This document shows, one piece after another, positions 57,438-64,000 of a stretch of 64,000 nt of DNA. Numbering within the stretch: the first letter of the stretch is position 1; each line of letters starts with the position of its first letter. A program made the translations under genes and the position numbers. The notes below the pieces were generated by a model. The model had not been told where the DNA came from. It worked only from the letters and a program-made list of their open reading frames with translations, and made no database searches. Origin of the DNA: Marinifilum sp. D737. Its GTDB lineage: Bacteria; Bacteroidota; Bacteroidia; Bacteroidales; Marinifilaceae. The stretch covers positions 1-64,000 of the forward strand of contig NZ_JANQCD010000026.1 of the NCBI RefSeq assembly GCF_026672275.1, given 5' to 3'.

Positions 57438-58617
57438 ACTTAAAATAGGTGTATTCGGATACGGAGTTGTTGGTTCCGGATTGGCCCACGTTCTGAAAAA
57501 TAGCAAAGGCTTGGATGCCTCTATTGTAAAGGTATGTGTAAGAGATGGTGAAAAGGAGCGAGATTTAGATTCAGAAGTTTTAACCACGAACCCTGATGAT
57601 ATATTAAACGATCCTGAAATTAATGTTGTTGCCGAATTGATTGATGATGCTGATGCAGCCTATCAGATTGTAAAAACAGCTTTGAAAAATGGAAAGCATG
57701 TGGTTTCAGCCAATAAAAAAATGTTGGCTTACCATATCGAGGAACTGATTCAATTGCAATGGCAGCACAAAGTTTCATTTGTATATGAAGCATCTGCTTG
57801 CGGTAGTATTCCAATTATAAGGAACCTGGAAGAATACTACGATAATGATTTGTTGCAATCGGTAAGTGGAATCCTGAATGGCTCATCGAATTATATTCTT
57901 ACGAAGATTTTTAATGAAAATTTGGATTATGATGTTGCCTTGAAGCAAGCACAAGACTTGGGATTTGCTGAAAGTGATCCAACATCTGATGTAGACGGAT
58001 TCGATACATTATATAAATTGATCATTTTAACCGTTCATGGTTTTGGACTTTTCGTTCATCCTGATCAGGTATTCAATTTTGGAATATCGAATCTATCGCC
58101 AAAGGATATCGAATTGGCATCGCAGAAAGGATATAAAATCAGATTGTTAGGGAAAGTAACTAAGGTAAATGGAAGCCATGTGAACCTTTTGGTTGCCCCT
58201 AAGTTTGTGAAACCCGAAGAGCATGCGTATACAGTAGAGAGTCATTACAATGGTGTGTTGATTCAAGGAAATTTCTACGATAACCAATTCATGTATGGAA
58301 AAGGAGCAGGAGCTCATCCAACAGGATCAGCCGTATTGTCTGATATCACAGCTTTGGCTTACGATTATAAATATGAGTACAAAAAGCTGAAATACTATGG
58401 AGGCTTAGAGTATACCAACGATATGGAGGTTGAAGTTTATTTGAGATATACGAACAAAGACGATTTGGCTTTGTTTGAGTTCAAAGAAATTAGAGAATCT
58501 CTTACAGGAAAAGAATTCAATTATGTGATTGGAACATTGAATCTTTCCCAATTGATAAAAATTCGTCAGCAAATTAAAGGGAGAGATATTTTCCTTGCCT
58601 ATTTGGGAGACGAATAA
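57427..58617 (+). CDS. hom: Homoserine dehydrogenase
   Basis: Reduces aspartate semialdehyde to homoserine. 396 residues: NAD(P)-binding IGVFGYGVVGSGLAHVLK, GKHVVSANKKMLAYH with catalytic Lys, GILNGSSNYILTKIF, and AQDLGFAESDPTSDVDGFDTLYKL with its conserved acidic residues. The C-terminal ~80 residues are an ACT-like region (VEVYLRYTNKDDLALFEF). Overlaps metX by 11 bp, so co-translated. It is separate from both aspartokinases, not a bifunctional ThrA. Confidence 0.95.
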   Translation: MSNKLKIGVFGYGVVGSGLAHVLKNSKGLDASIVKVCVRDGEKERDLDSEVLTTNPDDILNDPEINVVAELIDDADAAYQIVKTALKNGKHVVSANKKMLAYHIEELIQLQWQHKVSFVYEASACGSIPIIRNLEEYYDNDLLQSVSGILNGSSNYILTKIFNENLDYDVALKQAQDLGFAESDPTSDVDGFDTLYKLIILTVHGFGLFVHPDQVFNFGISNLSPKDIELASQKGYKIRLLGKVTKVNGSHVNLLVAPKFVKPEEHAYTVESHYNGVLIQGNFYDNQFMYGKGAGAHPTGSAVLSDITALAYDYKYEYKKLKYYGGLEYTNDMEVEVYLRYTNKDDLALFEFKEIRESLTGKEFNYVIGTLNLSQLIKIRQQIKGRDIFLAYLGDE

Positions 58618-58655
58618 TTGCTCGTGAAAAATCACACCTAAGATCAAGAAGTAAC

Positions 58656-59915
58656 ATGATAATATACAAATTCGGTGGTGTATCTGTTAAAGATGCTGCT
58701 GCCATACGAAACATCTGCCAGATAATAGCTAAGGTAAAGCGACCCCTTACTGTTGTGATTTCGGCAATAGGTTCAACCACAAACCTGCTGGAAGAACTGG
58801 TAGATGCATATTTTTCCGGAAGCGATGATGCCTGGAAGCACTTCGAGATACTGAAAAAGAACCACATTTCAGTACTCAACGAATTGTTCGAAGAAGTGCC
58901 AGAGCAAATTGCCTCGGAAGTAAACGCTCTTTTCGTCGAGCTGGAAACCAAAATTTCAAAACCATCATCTGATCAGTTCAATTTTGAATACGATCAGGTG
59001 ATTGGTTTTGGCGAGTTACTTTCAACAAGCATAATTTCTGGTTATTTGAATGAAACTGGACAAAAGAATCAATGGGTTGATATTAGAACTTGTTTGGATT
59101 CGGATGACAATTACGTTGATGCCAATATCAATTGGGAATCATCTAAGGAAAAAGCAAATGCAAAATTTGTTGATGATTCGCAAGCGCTTTATATCACTCA
59201 AGGCTTTATAGCTAGTGATGAGAAAGGATTTACAACCTCTCTGGGACGAGAAGGTTCAGATTATACGGCTGCAATCCTTGCTCATCTGCTTGGCGCTGAT
59301 AAAATGATCATTTGGAAGGATGTGTTGGGAATATTGAATGCTGATCCTGATTATTTTGAAACAACAACCAAATTGGATTTAATTCCATATCACGAAGCAA
59401 TAGAGTTGTCGTATTATGGGGCAAGGGTAATTCATCCCAAAACTATAAAACCATTGCAGGCAAAACAGATTCCTCTTTGGGTGAAATCATTTATCGATCC
59501 ATCGCAAAAAGGAACCTTGATTACAAAGGGAGAGCAGCCTCAACCCATGTTGCCAAACTATATTGTGAAGAAAAAACAAGTGATGGTGAACTTGAAACCC
59601 TTAAATTTTTCATTTATAGGCGAAAAAGATCTGGTTTTTATCTTTTCACTCGTGACAAAGTATAGAATTAAGCTTAATTTTACTCAAAACACTGCTGTTA
59701 GTTTTGCATTTTGTGCCAATAGTTCAGCTAGAAATATCGAGGAGCTAATTGGTGAATTGAGTAAAAAATATGAAGTAGACCTGAGTGAAGATTTGGAACT
59801 GATAACCGTTAGACATTATACACCAGCTACGATTGAAGAAATTCAAAACAAGCATCATGTTTTGGTAGAGCAAAAAAATAGCAACACAGCAATCTACCTG
59901 ACAGTAGCAAATTGA
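58656..59915 (+). CDS. Aspartokinase, second copy (inside the SAM-regulated operon)
   Basis: A 419-residue aspartate kinase with N-terminal YKFGGVSVKDAAAI, VISAIGSTTNLLEEL, VIGFGELLSTSIIS, TSLGREGSDYTAAIL and VIHPKTIKPLQAKQIPLWVKSF, and a C-terminal ACT-like pair. It aligns with the copy at 52918-54174 along its whole length, with the same motif order. Because it lies between hom and metH under the SAM riboswitch, it probably serves methionine synthesis, while the other copy may serve lysine/threonine; this division is inference. Confidence 0.93.
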   Translation: MIIYKFGGVSVKDAAAIRNICQIIAKVKRPLTVVISAIGSTTNLLEELVDAYFSGSDDAWKHFEILKKNHISVLNELFEEVPEQIASEVNALFVELETKISKPSSDQFNFEYDQVIGFGELLSTSIISGYLNETGQKNQWVDIRTCLDSDDNYVDANINWESSKEKANAKFVDDSQALYITQGFIASDEKGFTTSLGREGSDYTAAILAHLLGADKMIIWKDVLGILNADPDYFETTTKLDLIPYHEAIELSYYGARVIHPKTIKPLQAKQIPLWVKSFIDPSQKGTLITKGEQPQPMLPNYIVKKKQVMVNLKPLNFSFIGEKDLVFIFSLVTKYRIKLNFTQNTAVSFAFCANSSARNIEELIGELSKKYEVDLSEDLELITVRHYTPATIEEIQNKHHVLVEQKNSNTAIYLTVAN

Positions 59916-59968
59916 GATTATTAAAAAATACCAACAGCTAGTTGCTAAAGGCTAATAGCTATTATAAT

Positions 59969-62900
59969 ATGGAGCAAAATTTTACGATAAGAGAGGCATT
60001 AAAAAATCAGATTTTGGTTCTTGATGGAGCAATGGGAACCATGATTCAATCATATCAATTAGTTGAATCGGATTTTAGAGGAGAAAGATTTGCTAATATT
60101 TCAGCGGATCAAAAAGGTCACAATGATTTGTTAACGCTGACTCAGCCTGAAATCATTAAGAATATTCACCTGGAATTTTTAAAAGCAGGTGCCAATATCA
60201 TCGAGACCAATACTTTTAATGCAAATGCCATTTCTTTGATTGATTACCAATTGGAAGAGCTTGCTTATGAATTGAATCTGGAAGCAGTGAAGAATGCTCG
60301 CAGAGCAATTGATGAAATTCAGAAAATAGATCAACATACTCCAAGATGGATCGCTGGTGCCATTGGTCCAACAAACAAAACTACATCAATGTCTCCAAAA
60401 GTGGAAGATCCGGGTTATAGAGATGTAAGTTTTGATGATTTGGTAGAAATCTACACCGAACAAATTAAAGGTTTGCTTGATGGAGGTGTTGATGCCTTAT
60501 TGATAGAAACAATTTTCGATACATTGAATGCAAAAGCTGCTGTTTATGCTGCAGATCAACTTTTGGAAGAGAGAGGTTTGGACCTGCCAATCATGATTTC
60601 GGGAACAATTACCGATAACAGTGGAAGAACCTTATCAGGCCAGACATTGGAAGCTTTTGTAACTTCGATGAAATGTGACAGGTTGTTGAGTATTGGTTTG
60701 AATTGCGCTTTTGGTGCGAAAGATTTGATCCCATTTATTCAACAATTGGATACATTATTGCCTGTATATGTAAGTGTATATCCTAATGCTGGTTTGCCAA
60801 ACGAATTGGGTGAATACGATGAAACTCCTACCACCATGGTGGGTGATTTAAAGGAGCTATTGGAGAACAAAAAGGTAAATATTGTAGGAGGATGTTGCGG
60901 AACAAGACCTGATCATATTGCTGCTATTGCCAATTCTGTCAAAGATGCTGAACCTAGAGAAATTCCGGATGTGGATACGGAAACTCGCTTAAGCGGATTA
61001 GAGATGTTGCGCATCAACTCTATGAGCAACTTTGTAAATGTTGGTGAGCGTACCAATGTTGCAGGTTCTAGAAAGTTTGCAAGATTAATCCGTGAAGAAA
61101 AATACGAGGAGGCGCTGTCAATTGCTCGTTCGCAGGTCGAAAATGGTGCTCAAATTATTGATGTGAACATGGATGATGCCATGTTGGATGCCGAAAAAGA
61201 AATGGATGTATTTTTGAAACTCTTGGTTTCAGAACCTGAAATTTCTCGCGTTCCTGTTATGATTGATTCTTCGAAATGGTCTGTTCTGGAAGCTGGTTTA
61301 AAGTGTGTTCAAGGAAAATCCGTAGTAAATTCTATTTCTTTGAAAGAGGGAGAAGAGGAATTTATTAAATATGCTACCCAAATAAAAAGATATGGAGCTG
61401 CTGCAGTGGTAATGGCTTTCGATGAAAAAGGTCAGGCCGATACTTATGAACGCAGAATTGAAATATGCGGCAGAGCCTATAAAATACTAGCAGAAAAAGT
61501 GGGCTTCCCGCCAGAAGATATCATCTTCGACCCAAATGTATTGGCAATTGCTACAGGGATTGAAGAGCATAACAATTATGCTGTTGATTTTATCAAGACT
61601 GTAAAGTGGATCAAAGAGAATCTTCCACATGCAAAAATCAGTGGGGGAATTAGTAATCTGTCTTTCTCTTTCCGGGGGAACAATGTGGTTCGTGAAGCAA
61701 TGCATTCGGTTTTCCTATATCATGCAATAAAAGAAGGTTTGGATATGGGAATTGTAAATCCTGGAATGTTGCAGATTTACGATGAAATTGAACCGGAATT
61801 ACTAGAGAAGGTTGAAGACGTTGTACTAAACAGGAAGCCTGAAGCAACCGAAATCCTAATAGAATTTGCTGAAGGATTAAAATCAGCTGGTACGAGCAAG
61901 GTAAAAACTGATGCATGGAGAGAAAAATCTGTAAATGAGAGATTGTCTTACTCTTTGGTAAAAGGAATTACTGATTATATAGAAGAGGATGCAGAAGAGG
62001 CACGTCAAAACTATCCGAAAGCATTAGAGGTAATCGAAAAACCTTTAATGGATGGAATGAATATAGTTGGTGAGCTGTTTGGTGATGGGAAAATGTTCCT
62101 TCCCCAAGTGGTGAAATCTGCCAGGGTAATGAAAAAAGCAGTAGCCTATCTTCAGCCATTTATCGAAGAAGAAAAAAGCAATGCTGCCGATGCCAGGAAT
62201 GCGGGCAAGATATTAATGGCAACGGTAAAAGGAGATGTTCACGATATTGGTAAAAATATTGTTGATGTTGTACTGGGCTGTAACAATTTCGAGGTAATCG
62301 ATTTAGGTGTAATGGTTCCATGCTCGAAAATTCTTGAAATAGCCAAACAGGAAAATGTCGATGCCATAGGATTGAGTGGTTTGATTACACCATCTTTAGA
62401 AGAGATGTGTTTTGTTGCCGAAGAGATGCAACGCGAAGGATTCGATATTCCTTTGGTAGTAGGAGGAGCAACAACATCAGAATTGCATACGGCAGTGAAA
62501 ATTGAACCCAATTATAAGAATGGCGTTGTTCATGTGAGTGATGCTTCTCAGTCGGTAGGTATTTTCAAGAAATTGTGTGATAAAAACAAACGTGGCGATT
62601 ACCTGGATAGCGTGAAAGAACAATATCAAAAGGTGAGAGAGAATCATGCCAAACAGAAATCGGCTGAATACTATTCTTTGGAAGAAGCAAGAGAAAATGC
62701 AGAGGCAATTGATTGGATAAAATCACCAATATATAAACCAAAGAAAACAGGTTTGCAGGTACAGAAGAACTTCTCTATCAGTGAAATTAGAAAATATATC
62801 GATTGGACTTTCTTCTTTGTAGCTTGGGAATTGAAGTGCATGTATCCTGAAATCATGGAAGATCCGGATTACAAGGATGAGGCAAAAAAACTTTTCGAGG

Positions 62901-63637
62901 ATGCCAATAAAATGTTGGACCGAATTGAGAAAGAGAATCTTTTGGAAGCGAGTGCTGTTTATGGATTGTTCCCTGCAAATGCAGTGGGCGATGATATTGT
63001 GATTTATTCTGACGAGGCAAGAAGTTCGGAATTGAAGCGATTCACTCAAATTCGCCAGCAGGAGAAATTCTCAAAAGGATTAAGTAATTTGTGTTTGAGC
63101 GATTTTGTGGCTCCAATTGAATCTGGAAAAATAGATTATGTAGGCGCATTTGTAGTAACAGCCGGACTTGGTATAGAAGCGAGCCTGCAAAAATATGCTG
63201 AGCAAAATGATGATTACAACAGCATCATGATGAAGATTTTGGCAGATCGATTGGCAGAAGCTTACACAGAGTTATTGCATGAGCAAATCCGTAAGGAAGA
63301 TTGGGCATATGCAAATGGAGAAGACCTGAGCGTTGAAGAAATGTTGCGCGAAAAATACCAGGGAATTCGCCCGGCTTTTGGGTATCCATCATTGCCTGAA
63401 CATTCCGAAAAGAAAGTACTCTGGGACTTCTTGCAGGTTGAGGAGAATATTGGTGCTACATTAACAGAAAGCTATGCCATGTATCCTGCTGCTTCGGTAA
63501 GTGGATTGGTGTTGGCTCATCCCGATGCCATTTATTTTTCGATTGATAAAATCAAGGAAGACCAGCTAAAAGACTACGCTGAACGAAAAGGAATTTCAGA
63601 AGAGGAAGCCAGCAGGTTGTTGACGGCAATTTTGTAA
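59969..63637 (+). CDS. metH: Cobalamin-dependent methionine synthase MetH
   Basis: Transfers methyl from methyl-THF to homocysteine via cobalamin. 1222 residues with all four modules: homocysteine-binding ([12 protein letters not shown], zinc cysteines in LNCAFGAKD and [11 protein letters not shown]), pterin-binding ([44 protein letters not shown]), cobalamin-binding with the His ligand in [15 protein letters not shown] and [13 protein letters not shown], and a C-terminal SAM-dependent reactivation domain ([28 protein letters not shown]). A TTG opening at 59942 adds nine residues; ATG 59969 was chosen. Because it needs B12, a B12-independent MetE may be missing or elsewhere. Confidence 0.97.
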   Translation: MEQNFTIREALKNQILVLDGAMGTMIQSYQLVESDFRGERFANISADQKGHNDLLTLTQPEIIKNIHLEFLKAGANIIETNTFNANAISLIDYQLEELAYELNLEAVKNARRAIDEIQKIDQHTPRWIAGAIGPTNKTTSMSPKVEDPGYRDVSFDDLVEIYTEQIKGLLDGGVDALLIETIFDTLNAKAAVYAADQLLEERGLDLPIMISGTITDNSGRTLSGQTLEAFVTSMKCDRLLSIGLNCAFGAKDLIPFIQQLDTLLPVYVSVYPNAGLPNELGEYDETPTTMVGDLKELLENKKVNIVGGCCGTRPDHIAAIANSVKDAEPREIPDVDTETRLSGLEMLRINSMSNFVNVGERTNVAGSRKFARLIREEKYEEALSIARSQVENGAQIIDVNMDDAMLDAEKEMDVFLKLLVSEPEISRVPVMIDSSKWSVLEAGLKCVQGKSVVNSISLKEGEEEFIKYATQIKRYGAAAVVMAFDEKGQADTYERRIEICGRAYKILAEKVGFPPEDIIFDPNVLAIATGIEEHNNYAVDFIKTVKWIKENLPHAKISGGISNLSFSFRGNNVVREAMHSVFLYHAIKEGLDMGIVNPGMLQIYDEIEPELLEKVEDVVLNRKPEATEILIEFAEGLKSAGTSKVKTDAWREKSVNERLSYSLVKGITDYIEEDAEEARQNYPKALEVIEKPLMDGMNIVGELFGDGKMFLPQVVKSARVMKKAVAYLQPFIEEEKSNAADARNAGKILMATVKGDVHDIGKNIVDVVLGCNNFEVIDLGVMVPCSKILEIAKQENVDAIGLSGLITPSLEEMCFVAEEMQREGFDIPLVVGGATTSELHTAVKIEPNYKNGVVHVSDASQSVGIFKKLCDKNKRGDYLDSVKEQYQKVRENHAKQKSAEYYSLEEARENAEAIDWIKSPIYKPKKTGLQVQKNFSISEIRKYIDWTFFFVAWELKCMYPEIMEDPDYKDEAKKLFEDANKMLDRIEKENLLEASAVYGLFPANAVGDDIVIYSDEARSSELKRFTQIRQQEKFSKGLSNLCLSDFVAPIESGKIDYVGAFVVTAGLGIEASLQKYAEQNDDYNSIMMKILADRLAEAYTELLHEQIRKEDWAYANGEDLSVEEMLREKYQGIRPAFGYPSLPEHSEKKVLWDFLQVEENIGATLTESYAMYPAASVSGLVLAHPDAIYFSIDKIKEDQLKDYAERKGISEEEASRLLTAIL

Positions 63638-63701
63638 AAACATCAAATTATTAGAATACGATTTTTGAGATTTAATAAAATCTTACATCTAAAATTAACC
63701 A

Positions 63702-64000
63702 ATGAAAGTAATCGAACATTTAAATCAAGCAATTGAGAATAAAACCACACACTTCTCTTTTGAACTGTTACCTCCATTAAGGGGTAATAGTATATATAAG
63801 GTATTTAATACCATCGAAAAACTTCGGGAATTCGATCCGAAGTACATTAATATTACGGCACACCGCGATGAGGTGGTATTCGTGGAATCCCCAAATGGAG
63901 GATTCGAGAAAAAGATCACTCGCAAGCGTCCGGGTACTGTTGCAGTAGCAGCTGCCATTCAGAATAAATACAAACTTACAGTTGTTCCTCATGTAATCTG
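63702..64000 (+). CDS. metF: Methylenetetrahydrofolate reductase MetF (5' part, cut by window end)
   Basis: The first 99 codons of metF run off the window. Reading: MKVIEHLNQAIENK, then HFSFELLPPLRGNSIYKVF (family FEFFPP-like block with Glu), NITAHRDEVVFVE and TVAVAAAIQNKYKLTVVPHV (HLTC-type region with PHV). It makes the methyl-THF used by MetH, 64 bp upstream on the same strand, completing the methyl cycle in this operon. Confidence 0.9.
   Translation, partial: MKVIEHLNQAIENKTTHFSFELLPPLRGNSIYKVFNTIEKLREFDPKYINITAHRDEVVFVESPNGGFEKKITRKRPGTVAVAAAIQNKYKLTVVPHVI

Overview
The window is AT-rich chromosomal DNA from a member of the Bacteroidota. An inference, not a proof, places it near the marine Marinilabiliales/Marinifilaceae. 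Support comes from the gene families (MraZ-to-FtsZ division cluster with a PASTA-bearing PBP, glycine-lipid acyltransferases, PpiD/LptC/CoaX block), from promoter-like sites of the TTG-N19-TAnnTTTG type, and from the near absence of Shine-Dalgarno sequences. No rRNA, tRNA, CRISPR array, prophage or insertion sequence was seen.

Layout. 1-460: five tandem ~90-96 bp hairpin units that run into the 3' end of an ATP-grasp gene. 0.4-14 kb, mostly minus strand: ATP-grasp, plsY, an exported Bcp-type peroxiredoxin, a DUF1295 membrane protein, a DAK2-DegV (FakA/FakB-like) fusion, a GDYXXLXY/DUF2157 pair, a Tricorn-like protease, a STAS protein, a GNAT and miaB. 14-17.7 kb, plus: a two-domain universal stress protein, a SPOR protein and a long PurF. 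17.7-19.7 kb, minus: a GNAT N-acyltransferase and a PlsC-like O-acyltransferase resembling GlsB/GlsA of glycine-lipid synthesis. 19.8-37.1 kb, plus: a complete dcw cluster (mraZ rsmH ftsL ftsI murE mraY [four-helix-bundle ORF] murD ftsW murG murC ftsQ ftsA ftsZ ftsZ yqeY) behind a promoter with three MraZ-type boxes at exact 10 bp spacing. 37.4-44.2 kb, minus: coaX, a TPR protein, lptC, a small membrane protein, a CBS-domain hemolysin-family protein and ppiD. 44.4-54.2 kb: an orphan REC-PAS-PAS-PAS protein, mfd, a secreted transglutaminase-like protein, a secreted repeat protein, fbp and a first aspartokinase. 54.3 kb to the end: a methionine operon (metY metX hom, a second aspartokinase, metH, start of metF) under a SAM-type riboswitch.

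Three things stand out. First, the dcw cluster has two intact adjacent ftsZ genes whose C-terminal tails differ: the second has the usual FtsA-binding-like peptide, while the first ends in a tail resembling the membrane-targeting tail of the neighbouring FtsA. Second, the SAM riboswitch is followed at once by an unannotated 39-codon ORF ending in six methionines within eleven residues, which suggests that SAM sensing and translation of methionine codons both act on the operon. Third, several intergenic regions hold strong inverted-repeat structures (1-460, 5681-5760, 7884-8150, 37234-37318) that the protein-coding genes do not explain.

In the methionine operon, aspartate is phosphorylated (aspartokinase), reduced onward to homoserine (Hom), acetylated (MetX), sulfhydrylated directly to homocysteine (MetY) and methylated by MetH with methyl-THF from MetF. 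Aspartate-semialdehyde dehydrogenase is not in the window.
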